Assembly (NCBI GenBank): GCA_003508005.1
Contig: DNUE01000045.1
Location: forward strand, 1-6,949
Direction of reading: 5' to 3'
DNA: 6,949 bases
Source of the DNA: Desulfobulbaceae bacterium
GTDB lineage: Bacteria; Desulfobacterota; Desulfobulbia; Desulfobulbales; Desulfobulbaceae
The notes beneath the pieces were generated by a model, which had not been told where the DNA came from, did not search any database, and was given only the letters and a program-made list of their open reading frames with translations. A program made the position numbers and the translations under genes. This document shows positions 1 to 6,901 of the stretch, piece after piece; position 1 is the first letter of the stretch, and every line of letters starts with the position of its first letter.

Positions 1-50
1 TCTTCAAACCTTTCCAATTTAAAACGGTGGTAAAATCAACACGTGCTGTC

Positions 51-69
51 ATCTTACCCCTTTTAAGAT
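51..69. repeat. Inverted repeat in AT-rich leader
   Basis: ATCTTA (51-56) and TAAGAT (64-69) are perfect 6-base inverted arms separated by 7 bases. They lie in the AT-rich stretch about 100 bases upstream of the phosphatase start, where a promoter would be expected. No convincing -35/-10 pair can be assigned; only loosely matching A/T-rich hexamers are visible around 31-36 and 68-73. No T-run follows the repeat on the + strand, so it does not look like a terminator for an upstream gene. It could be an operator half-site pair or chance. Confidence 0.25.
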
Positions 70-104
70 AAAATTTCAGCCTGCAGTCAAAGATCCGTAA
101 AAAT

Positions 105-134
105 CGCCGGACGGCCCACGCCGCCAATCCGGCG
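105..134. promoter_or_regulatory. GC-rich hairpin in leader of phosphatase gene
   Basis: The outer arms CGCCGGA (105-111) and TCCGGCG (128-134) pair perfectly. Inside them CGGC (112-115) pairs with GCCG (120-123) around a 4-base loop, leaving a 4-base bulge (124-127). The result is about 11 base pairs, nearly all G-C. On the + strand no T-tract follows, so it would sit in the 5' untranslated region and end 33 bases before the start codon. On the - strand the same stem is followed by ATTTTT (complement of 99-104), the shape of an intrinsic terminator for antisense transcripts. The structure is visible in the sequence; its role is unproven. Confidence 0.4.
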
Positions 135-167
135 CAATTCCACTGACGAGGGCGAGGGATCTTGGCA

Positions 168-818
168 ATGCCCGGTGCTGACCCGCACATATCAGGCAGG
201 CTGCTGGCCGTCGGCGATATCCATGGCCAAGCGGAATTGCTGGCAAAGCTGCTCAAGCAGGTCGACCTCCAACCCGCGGATGTGGCGGTCTTCCTCGGCG
301 ACTACATCGACCGCGGACCCGATTCGCCCGGCGTCATCGACCAACTGCTCGAGCTGCAGGACCGGTTCCCGCAAACCGTCTTTCTCCAAGGCAACCATGA
401 AGCCATGTTGCTGGACTACCTGGCCGGCCGCGAAACCCTGCTCTATCTGCTCAACGGCGGCGCCACCACCCTGGCCGGATACCACCGGGACAACCGGATC
501 CACATCCCGCCACGCCATCTCGAATTTTTTCACAGCCTGCGTCTGTGGTACGAAACCGACGGCTTCATCTTTGTCCATGCCGGCCTCCGCCCCGGTTTGT
601 CCCCGGAACAACAGAATCATCAAGATCTGCTTTGGATTCGAGAAGATTTTCTGGAATCGGATTTCGATTGGGGCAAAACCGTGGTATTCGGTCACACTCC
701 CTTGAAATCCCCCGCCTTTTCCGAGCATCGCATCGGCCTGGATACCGGCGCCGGACATGGCCGCGCCCTGACCTGCTGCGAGGTGCGGAACCGCAGGTGC
801 TGGAGCGTAAATGGCTGA
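168..818 (+). CDS. PPP-family metallophosphoesterase (Ser/Thr protein phosphatase-like)
   Basis: A cytoplasmic dinuclear-metal phosphoesterase of the PPP superfamily, 217 residues, close to the size of small bacterial and lambda-type phosphatases. All signature motifs are present in order: GDIHG (residues 16-20), GDYIDRG (44-50), GNHE (75-78), VHAG (136-139) and GHTP (175-178). By family analogy the metal ligands would be D17, H19, D45, N76, H137 and H176, with H77 as the general acid. No signal peptide or membrane segment is seen. The ATG at 168 is preferred over the in-frame TTG at 162 because the purine-rich GAGGGA (154-159) lies 8 bases before the ATG but only 2 before the TTG. Known relatives dephosphorylate Ser/Thr/Tyr phosphoproteins or cleave dinucleoside polyphosphates (ApaH type); the sequence does not decide which. 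The 114-base gap to the next gene leaves operon membership open. Confidence 0.9.
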   Translation: MPGADPHISGRLLAVGDIHGQAELLAKLLKQVDLQPADVAVFLGDYIDRGPDSPGVIDQLLELQDRFPQTVFLQGNHEAMLLDYLAGRETLLYLLNGGATTLAGYHRDNRIHIPPRHLEFFHSLRLWYETDGFIFVHAGLRPGLSPEQQNHQDLLWIREDFLESDFDWGKTVVFGHTPLKSPAFSEHRIGLDTGAGHGRALTCCEVRNRRCWSVNG

Positions 819-910
819 GGTGCAACCCCTGCAATTAATGGTAGATTTAGTACGGATTTTCACGACATAATGAGGTGCGAAATTCCACATCCGAACATAC
901 GGTTAATGCT

Positions 911-923
911 TCATGTGACATGA
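911..923. promoter_or_regulatory. 13-base palindrome before the diguanylate cyclase gene
   Basis: TCATGT (911-916) and ACATGA (918-923) form a perfect palindrome around one central G, ending 9 bases before the cyclase start codon. Its size and symmetry fit a binding site for a dimeric regulator, which here would overlap or sit just before the ribosome-binding region. A TATAAT-like hexamer CATAAT (866-871) lies about 40 bases upstream but has no good -35 partner. The gap 819-932 contains no other structure I can support. A chance palindrome of this size is possible. Confidence 0.3.
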
Positions 924-932
924 CGGGGGCCC

Positions 933-2366
933 ATGGTCAAGGGTTACAGAAAAGATATTTTCAAGGTTTACGCCGTTATCGCCCTGAGTTGTGTTCTGCT
1001 GGCGCTATGCTTTTATCTCTTCGGTTTCCGCCCCCTGGTCGACCGACTGCACCAGGCCCACGGCCAGGAAATCCGGTTCTACCTGAACAGCGGTCACCAG
1101 CTCCTCCACGAAGTCCTGCAAAACCACCGCGACATCGCCCGCCAGATGGCCAGCCGCACCATCATTCGCAAAGAACAGATTCGTTATCTGCGGGGCGAGA
1201 TCGATGGGGCGGCGTTGGCGGCCTTCAGCCGGGACAAGCTCGCCGATGGCCTGACTGCTCACCCGGAAATCGCCGGCATCACCCGCTTCGATCCCCAGGG
1301 CCGGCGCCTCTATTCGGCCGGAATTGCGCTGCCCGTGGCATTGGACCATGCCTTCGACCACATCCCCCAAACCGTCCAGATCGCAGGCCCCGCCACCATC
1401 GAAGGAATATCGTACCTGCTCTATGCATCCCCCATCGTCGACCAACAGTTCGGATTGGCGGGCTACGATATCCTGATGTTCAGCGATGAACGCATTCAGG
1501 GCATCGTCTCCGCTGCCGCCAAATCCTCCAGCCATCTGGCCATCACCCGGGGCCGGGATATTCTCTATTGGCCCGCCGACTGCCCCGACGCGGAAGCCAG
1601 GACAACTCTGCAAGCCTTTTTGCAGAATGGCACAGTCCATAAATTCTATCAATTGCCCCGCCTGCCGCTGGCCGACAGCGACTTGAAGGTTTTCGCCGTC
1701 GTTGACACGCGGCTGTTCTTCGCCGATCTCCATCGGCAAAAGCTGAACTTGATGGCCGCCATCATCACCGCCACCCTGCTCATCGTCGTCGCCACGGTGC
1801 TGGCCATGGGTCCCCTGATTCGGCGACTCCTGACCCACCAGAGCCTGCTGGAACGTGCTCGCCTGGATGGCCTGACCGGCCTTTACAACCAGACCTGGCT
1901 GGCCTCCATCATGGAAAATGAATTGGAACGGGCGCACCGCTATCAGCGCTCCCTGTCCCTCGTCATGTTCGATGTCGACCGGTTCAAGGAAATCAACGAT
2001 ACCTGGGGACACCTCGCGGGCGACCAGGTCCTGCAACGCCTGGCCGGGCTCGCCGGCGGCATGATACGTGCCGTGGATTTTGCCGCCCGCTACGGCGGCG
2101 ACGAATTCATATTGGTTTTGCCCGAAACGGGCATCCAGGGCGCCAATGCTCTCGCCGAGCGGTTGCGGCGGGCCGCCATGGAAGAGAGCTTTTCAGCTCG
2201 GGAACAGGCTTTTCAGGTCACCATCAGCGTCGGCGTACTGGAATATGTATCCTGTGATCGTGTACCGAACTGGAAAAAACTCTTGGAGCAGGTGGATCAA
2301 GCGCTTTATGCCAGCAAAGCCGGTGGCCGCAACCGGGTCACGGCCACCGCCTTTGCCTGCTGGTAA
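933..2366 (+). CDS. Membrane-anchored diguanylate cyclase with periplasmic sensor region
   Basis: Predicted to make cyclic di-GMP from two GTP at the inner face of the membrane. The 477-residue protein has a first membrane helix at about 12-33, an extracytoplasmic region of about 230 residues (about 35-268) resembling CACHE-type sensor domains, a second helix at about 272-291 and a GGDEF domain from about 306 to the end. The catalytic domain looks fully active: DGLTGLYN near 310, DVDRFK at 347-352, GGDEF at 388-392. RAVD at 379-382 lies exactly five residues before GGDEF, the canonical RxxD product-inhibition site. There is no EAL or HD-GYP domain. An in-frame TGA at 921-923 leaves ATG 933 as the only reasonable start; the G-run at 925-929 is a poor ribosome site. 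The lactate permease follows after 15 bases, suggesting co-transcription. The ligand is unknown and the CACHE assignment is by general appearance. Confidence 0.9.
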   Translation: MVKGYRKDIFKVYAVIALSCVLLALCFYLFGFRPLVDRLHQAHGQEIRFYLNSGHQLLHEVLQNHRDIARQMASRTIIRKEQIRYLRGEIDGAALAAFSRDKLADGLTAHPEIAGITRFDPQGRRLYSAGIALPVALDHAFDHIPQTVQIAGPATIEGISYLLYASPIVDQQFGLAGYDILMFSDERIQGIVSAAAKSSSHLAITRGRDILYWPADCPDAEARTTLQAFLQNGTVHKFYQLPRLPLADSDLKVFAVVDTRLFFADLHRQKLNLMAAIITATLLIVVATVLAMGPLIRRLLTHQSLLERARLDGLTGLYNQTWLASIMENELERAHRYQRSLSLVMFDVDRFKEINDTWGHLAGDQVLQRLAGLAGGMIRAVDFAARYGGDEFILVLPETGIQGANALAERLRRAAMEESFSAREQAFQVTISVGVLEYVSCDRVPNWKKLLEQVDQALYASKAGGRNRVTATAFACW

Positions 2367-2381
2367 AATTCGGAGTTGCCA

Positions 2382-4076
2382 TTGTCTTCAGGTACCCTGG
2401 CCCTGTTCGCGTTCCTCCCCATCGCCCTGGTGCTGGTGCTCATGGTCGGGATGCGCTGGCCGGCCACCCGGGCCATGCCCCTGGCCTGGGCCCTGTGCGC
2501 GCTGCTTGGCGCCTTTATCTGGAAAATGCCGCCGGCCTTCATCGCCGCCGCCACCCTGGCCGGATTCGGCAGCGCCGTCAACGTGCTGATCATCGTTTTC
2601 GGTGCCATCCTGATCCTCTACACCCTGCAGGCCGGCGGGGCCATGGAAACCATCAGTGCGGGCTTCCTCCATATCTCCCGGGATCGACGGGTGCAGACCA
2701 TCATCATCGCCTTCATGTTCGGCGCGTTCCTTGAAGGCGCCGCCGGTTTCGGCACCCCGGCGGCCATTGCCGCCCCCCTGCTGCTCGGCCTCGGCTTCCC
2801 GGCCCTCGCCGCCGTCTGCGTCTGCCTGATCTTCAATTCGGTGCCGGTCACTTTCGGCGCCGTCGGCACACCCATGTGGTTCGGCCTCAAAAACCTGCAA
2901 CCGCCGGTGCAGCAAAGCCTGGCCGCCCCGGCAGGACCCATGGGTTTTTCCAGTTTCGACGGGTTTCTCCGACATGTCGGCCAATGGGCGGCCATCATCC
3001 ACAGCCTGGTCGCCTTCGGTCTGCTGCTGTTCGTGGTCTGCTTTTTGACCCGTTTCTTTGGCCGCAACCGTTCCTGGCGGGAAGGTCTCGGGGCCTGGCG
3101 CTTCGCCCTGTTCGCCGCCATCGCCTACACCCTGCCCTATCTCCTGACCGCCTTTCTGTTCGGCGTGGAATTTCCGTCCCTGCTGGGGGGCCTGGTCGGC
3201 CTGGCCCTGGTCATCGCCGCCGCCAAACGCGGCCTCTTTTTGCCCGCGTCGACCTGGGATTTTCCACCGCGTTCCACCTGGGGCGAGGACTGGATGGGTC
3301 TCATCGAGACCGGCAGTGCCGAGCAAAAGCCCTGCATGACTCAGTTTTTTGCCTGGCTGCCCTATATCCTCATCGCCGGCATCCTGGTGCTGACGCGCAT
3401 CGATGCACTGCCCTTCAAAGCCCGCCTCAACGCCTGGAGTTTGGAGTTCCCGCGCATCCTGGGTTTCGAGACCGTCAGCTTCAGCATGAAACCCCTCTAT
3501 CTGCCGGGCATCCTGCCCTTTCTGCTGGTGGCCCTGATCACCATCTTCCTGCATCGCATACCGCGTGGCAAGGTCGCCAAAGCCTGGGCCGAAAGCTTCC
3601 GACGCCTGAAGAATCCCACCATCGCCATGCTGTTCGCCGTAGCCCTGGTGGAAATCATGAAGCAGTCCGGTTACAACGACCAGGGCTACAGCGCCATGCC
3701 CCTGGCCATGGCCGAATTCATGGCGGATCTCGCCGGCCGCAGCTGGCCTTTGTTCGCCGCCTATGTCGGCGCCCTCGGCTCCTTCATCGCCGGCAGTTGC
3801 ACCGTCTCCAACCTCATGTTCGCCGAGTTTCAATACGGACTGGCGGAGGGCATCGGCGCCAGCCGGGAAATCATCCTGGCCCTGCAGGCCGTGGGCGGTG
3901 CCATGGGCAACATGAGTTGCGTGCATAACGTGGTGGCGGCCTCGGCCACCGTCGGCCTGGTCGGCATGGAAGGCCTCATCATCCGCCGCACCCTGGTACC
4001 TTTGCTGCTGTACGGCCTGGCGGCGGGCCTTATGGGCCTGCTGCTGAGTTATGTTTTATTCCCGGCCACATTCTGA
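2382..4076 (+). CDS. lldP: L-lactate permease (LctP/LldP family)
   Basis: An inner-membrane lactate importer of the lactate permease family, which generally moves lactate (and glycolate) with protons. The 564-residue length matches the family and the protein is hydrophobic throughout, with about 13 membrane segments by eye. Family hallmarks are FGAFLEGAAGFGTP (from residue 113), followed by the NSVPVTFGAVGTPM stretch, and GSFIAGSCTVSN at 466-477, followed by a Gly-rich GGAMGNMS stretch. Start choice: there is no ATG until residue 21, inside the first helix. TTG at 2382 has GGAG (2372-2375) six bases upstream, whereas the in-frame TTG at 2376 directly abuts it, so 2382 is preferred. It starts 15 bases after the cyclase gene and ends 17 bases before the lutC-like gene. 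The context of lactate-oxidation genes supports lactate as substrate; other hydroxy-acids are possible. Confidence 0.92.
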   Translation: MSSGTLALFAFLPIALVLVLMVGMRWPATRAMPLAWALCALLGAFIWKMPPAFIAAATLAGFGSAVNVLIIVFGAILILYTLQAGGAMETISAGFLHISRDRRVQTIIIAFMFGAFLEGAAGFGTPAAIAAPLLLGLGFPALAAVCVCLIFNSVPVTFGAVGTPMWFGLKNLQPPVQQSLAAPAGPMGFSSFDGFLRHVGQWAAIIHSLVAFGLLLFVVCFLTRFFGRNRSWREGLGAWRFALFAAIAYTLPYLLTAFLFGVEFPSLLGGLVGLALVIAAAKRGLFLPASTWDFPPRSTWGEDWMGLIETGSAEQKPCMTQFFAWLPYILIAGILVLTRIDALPFKARLNAWSLEFPRILGFETVSFSMKPLYLPGILPFLLVALITIFLHRIPRGKVAKAWAESFRRLKNPTIAMLFAVALVEIMKQSGYNDQGYSAMPLAMAEFMADLAGRSWPLFAAYVGALGSFIAGSCTVSNLMFAEFQYGLAEGIGASREIILALQAVGGAMGNMSCVHNVVAASATVGLVGMEGLIIRRTLVPLLLYGLAAGLMGLLLSYVLFPATF

Positions 4077-4093
4077 CTCCAAAAGAGACCCCC

Positions 4094-4714
4094 ATGACCG
4101 ACCTGCAGACCTCGTCTTTGCCGCCTCTGCCCCACGATTTCATGCCGGAAGCCGAGCCCCATCGTCCATCGGAACGGATCGCCCAATTCCGAAGCAATGC
4201 TGAAGCGGTGCAGGCCGTAGTTCGAGAGACAGCCGACGCACAGGCCATCTGCGACCATGTGGTCGCCCTCACCCTGGCCCAGGCGGGCAGGACCATCGCC
4301 GTGGTCGGCTTCAATGGGGAACTGGTCGCCCTCCTCAAAGCCACGGCCGCGCCCCACGGTATCACCATTTTGGAAGGGCCGCTGCGGGACGATCCGATGG
4401 GCATCCACACCGCCCTCACCCCTGCCCAATGGGGGATCGCCGCCACCGGCACCCTGGTGCTGCAGTCCCGCAGCGAGGATCTGCGCATCGCCACCATGCT
4501 CTGTGAGAGCCATGTCTGCGTGCTCGATGCCACCACCATCCGGGCCGAACTTGAGGATCTGGTGGAGGTTCTGGATGCTACTCTGAAGGAAGACGCAGCC
4601 TATCTGGCCTGCATCACCGGTCCCAGCCGCACCGCGGATATCGAACGCGTGCTCAGCATCGGTGTCCATGGCCCGCAACACCTGCACATCCTGATTACCG
4701 CGGGGGCAGAATGA
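4094..4714 (+). CDS. lutC: LutC/LldG-like LUD-domain protein of lactate oxidation
   Basis: The third component of the cytoplasmic LutABC (LldEFG) L-lactate dehydrogenase complex, which oxidises L-lactate to pyruvate; the biochemical role of the LutC subunit itself is not well defined. The 206-residue protein is mostly one LUD (YkgG/DUF162) domain, with a central VVGFNGELV segment and the family motif region GIAATGTLVL at 114-123. It is somewhat shorter than the roughly 230-240 residues of the E. coli and Bacillus relatives. It has no cysteine-cluster motif and no membrane segment. AAAGAGA (4082-4088) sits five bases before the ATG and gives good start support. Its stop overlaps the next start in ATGA (4711-4714), pointing to translational coupling with its partner. 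At residue 117 Ala stands where relatives usually have Glu (A-E-T/S-G-T). Confidence 0.9.
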   Translation: MTDLQTSSLPPLPHDFMPEAEPHRPSERIAQFRSNAEAVQAVVRETADAQAICDHVVALTLAQAGRTIAVVGFNGELVALLKATAAPHGITILEGPLRDDPMGIHTALTPAQWGIAATGTLVLQSRSEDLRIATMLCESHVCVLDATTIRAELEDLVEVLDATLKEDAAYLACITGPSRTADIERVLSIGVHGPQHLHILITAGAE

Positions 4715-6879
4715 TTCACACCCCCCGGACCCTCAAGGCTTATCGGAAACAGATCCGAAAAACCCTCGAACAGCAGTTCCTGCGCAAGACTCTGGACAAT
4801 TTCGCCGTCGCCTACCGCGAATCCCGGGTCAAGGCCTTTGCCGACCTGGACCTGGAAGACCTGCGGGATGGCATCGCCCGGGCGCGAGACCATGCCCTGG
4901 AGCGCCTGCCAGAACTGTTCGAGGCGTTCAAAGCCCAGGCCGAGGCAGCCGGCGTTCGGGTCCACCTGGCCGGCACTGCCGCGGAGGCGAATGTCATCAT
5001 CGCCGCCATCGCCGCCGAAAACGGGGTGCGGCGCATCGTCAAATCCAAATCCATGACCGCCGAGGAGATCTTCCTCAACGACCACCTGCAGCAGGCCGGC
5101 TACGAAGTCACGGAAACCGATCTCGGCGAATGGATCATCCAACTCCGCCAGGAAGGGCCGTCGCACATGGTCATGCCGGCCATCCACCTGTCCCGTTACC
5201 AGGTGGGCGAGTTGTTCAGCGAGGTCGCCGGCAGCAACCAGGATCCGGAGGACATCGACCGCTTGGTGAAGGTCGCCCGGCACGCGCTGCGACCACGCTT
5301 CATAGCCGCCGACATGGGGATTTCCGGCGGCAATTTCGCCATTGCCGATTCCGGCGCCATCGGCCTGGTCACCAACGAAGGCAATGCCCGCCTGGTCACC
5401 ACCCTGCCACGAGTGCATGTGGCCCTGGTTGGACTCGAGAAGCTGATTCCGGACCTCAAGACCGCCCTGACCATACTCAAGGCCCTGCCGCGCAACGCCA
5501 CGGGCCAGGCCCTGACCTCCTACGTAACCTGGATCAAGGGCCGCACCCCCTGCACCACGGGCCCGGACGGAACAAAGGTGCAGCATGTGGTCTTCCTCGA
5601 CAACGGCCGCCTGGAGCGGGCCCGGCATCCGGTCTTCGGCCAGGCCCTGCGCTGCATCCGTTGCGGCGCCTGCGCCAATGTCTGTCCCGTGTATCGCCTG
5701 CTGGGCGGCCACGGCTTCGGCCATGTCTACATCGGCGCCATCGGCCTGATCCTCACCTGGTTCTATCATGGCCGGGACAACGCCCGGGCCATCGCCAAAA
5801 ACTGCCTGAACTGCCAGAGCTGCAAATCCGTCTGCCCGGCCCGCATCGATCTGCCCTGGCTTATCAAGCAGGTCGGCCGGCAAGTGATGGACGCCGACGG
5901 CCGACGGCCCCTGCGCAACCGGATGCTGGCCAAGGTAATGAGGAACCGTAAGTGGTTCCACGGCCTATTGAAGGCTGCGGCGGTGACTCAGAAACCCCTG
6001 GCGGATGGGCCCCGGCTGCGCCACCTGCCCTTCCTCCTCGGCAGAGCCCACGACTTCCGCACCCTTCCGACCTTGGCAGCCAAATCCTTCCGGGAACAAT
6101 GGCCAACATTCCGGCCGCAGGTGGACGACCCGAAACTGCGCGTCGCCCTGTTCATCGGCTGCGCCCAGGATTTCATCTATCCCGAACAGGCCAAAGCCGC
6201 TGTCAGCCTGCTGGCCCGATACGGGGTAGCGGTGGATTTTCCCCACGAGCAGACCTGCTGCGGCCTGCCGTTGACGATGATGGCGGAAAACGAGACCGCC
6301 CGGGAAGTGGCGCAGCAGAACCTGGCGGCCCTGGACCCGGATCCTTATGACTACCTCCTGACCCTCTGTGCCTCCTGCGGGTCCCATATCCGGGAGAACT
6401 ATCCGAAACTGCTCCAGGAGCACAATACGGTACCCGTGAACGTGCGGCAGTTGGCCGCGAAAATCATCGATTTTTCATCCTTCATGGTGAAGGTATTGCA
6501 GGTCCAGCCCGGGGACTTCCAGGGTGAGGGCCAATCGGTCGCATACCACGCTCCCTGCCATCTTTGCCGGGGCCTTGAGGTCACGACGGAACCCCGCACC
6601 CTGCTGCAGATCGCCGACACCGATTACCTTCCGGCGGCCGACGAGGAGGTCTGCTGCGGCTTTTCCGGTTCCTATTCCGTCGATTTTCCGGAAATGTCGG
6701 CTCTGCTGCTGGAGCGCAAGCTGGAAAATTTGACCGCCACGGGCGCCGACCTGTTCGTTACGGACTGTCCCGGGTGCATTATGCAATTGCGCGGCGGGTT
6801 GGAGCGCAAGGGGGCGACTCAACGGGTGATGCATATGGCGGAGTGGTTGTGGGAGAGCAGGAAGAAGGATTGGATATGA
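4711..6879 (+). CDS. lutB-lutA: LutB-LutA fusion: iron-sulfur L-lactate dehydrogenase subunit
   Basis: Predicted catalytic and electron-transfer core of the LutABC/LldEFG lactate dehydrogenase, oxidising lactate to pyruvate in the cytoplasm. Residues about 1-300 are a LutB-type LUD domain (KSKSMTAEE, PAIHLSRYQVGELF, ADSGAIGLVTNEGNARL). Two ferredoxin-like 4Fe-4S motifs follow: C315/C318/C321/C325 and C365/C368/C371/C375. A LutB C-terminal segment runs to about 470. The rest is LutA-like with two cysteine-rich CCG repeats: C484, CCG 516-518, C553/C556; then C616, CCG 648-650, C686/C689. The 722 residues equal the sum of separate LutB (about 480) and LutA (about 240), so nothing is obviously missing. 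The reading frame is continuous across the junction, so this is a true fusion. The start codon overlaps the lutC stop, with only a G-run (4702-4706) as ribosome site, consistent with coupling. The electron acceptor is not encoded in the window. Confidence 0.93.
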   Translation: MIHTPRTLKAYRKQIRKTLEQQFLRKTLDNFAVAYRESRVKAFADLDLEDLRDGIARARDHALERLPELFEAFKAQAEAAGVRVHLAGTAAEANVIIAAIAAENGVRRIVKSKSMTAEEIFLNDHLQQAGYEVTETDLGEWIIQLRQEGPSHMVMPAIHLSRYQVGELFSEVAGSNQDPEDIDRLVKVARHALRPRFIAADMGISGGNFAIADSGAIGLVTNEGNARLVTTLPRVHVALVGLEKLIPDLKTALTILKALPRNATGQALTSYVTWIKGRTPCTTGPDGTKVQHVVFLDNGRLERARHPVFGQALRCIRCGACANVCPVYRLLGGHGFGHVYIGAIGLILTWFYHGRDNARAIAKNCLNCQSCKSVCPARIDLPWLIKQVGRQVMDADGRRPLRNRMLAKVMRNRKWFHGLLKAAAVTQKPLADGPRLRHLPFLLGRAHDFRTLPTLAAKSFREQWPTFRPQVDDPKLRVALFIGCAQDFIYPEQAKAAVSLLARYGVAVDFPHEQTCCGLPLTMMAENETAREVAQQNLAALDPDPYDYLLTLCASCGSHIRENYPKLLQEHNTVPVNVRQLAAKIIDFSSFMVKVLQVQPGDFQGEGQSVAYHAPCHLCRGLEVTTEPRTLLQIADTDYLPAADEEVCCGFSGSYSVDFPEMSALLLERKLENLTATGADLFVTDCPGCIMQLRGGLERKGATQRVMHMAEWLWESRKKDWI

Positions 6880-6885
6880 TGGCCT

Positions 6886-6901
6886 CAAAGGTCTTCCTTT
6901 G
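6886..6901. terminator. Weak hairpin after lutBA, possible terminator
   Basis: CAAAGG (6886-6891) and CCTTTG (6896-6901) pair perfectly around a TCTT loop, 6 bases after the lutBA stop. The stem is short and no T-tract follows, so it does not meet the usual pattern of an intrinsic terminator. A second GC-rich inverted repeat, GCCGG/CCGGC (6934-6938 and 6945-6949), runs into the window edge and may be the start of the real terminator. Nothing else is seen in 6880-6949. Confidence 0.2.

Larger units (their letters stand above)
933..6879 (+). other. Putative operon: diguanylate cyclase, lactate permease, lutC, lutBA
   Basis: Four genes on one strand are separated by 15 bases, 17 bases and a 4-base overlap, with no terminator-like hairpin between them. 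Such spacing normally means a single transcript. No regulator gene (LutR/LldR type) is present in the window, so control must come from elsewhere, possibly through the palindrome at 911-923 or through the cyclase itself. Co-transcription is inferred from spacing only. Confidence 0.65.

Noticed and set aside
1..161. Possible riboswitch (for example c-di-GMP type) in the first leader
   Set aside because: Only two simple inverted repeats are visible; no conserved riboswitch core could be recognised, and the downstream gene is a phosphatase.
192..890. 232-codon - strand frame opposite the phosphatase gene
   Set aside because: No recognisable domain, and the + strand protein has all PPP motifs. 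The minus-strand terminator-like stem at 95-134 would lie downstream of it, but that alone is not enough to call a gene.
875..1489. 204-codon + strand frame beginning upstream of the cyclase gene
   Set aside because: Pro/Arg-rich product in a different frame from the cyclase; no motif and no ribosome-site support.
1005..2036. 343-codon - strand frame opposite the diguanylate cyclase gene
   Set aside because: No family motif; the opposite strand encodes a complete GGDEF protein with all active-site residues.
2388..3926. 512-codon open frame on the - strand opposite the permease gene
   Set aside because: The translation is rich in Gly, Gln, Glu, Asp and His with no recognisable domain, as expected of the antisense of GC-rich membrane-protein codons. 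The + strand permease has clear family motifs.
2876..3928. 350-codon + strand frame inside the permease gene
   Set aside because: Arg/Pro/His-rich product typical of an out-of-frame reading of GC-rich sequence; no domain, and the permease frame explains the region.
4600..5961. 453-codon open frame on the - strand across lutC and lutBA
   Set aside because: Low-complexity Gly/Ala/Asp/Gln-rich product with no motif, overlapping two well-supported genes; a by-product of high GC third positions.
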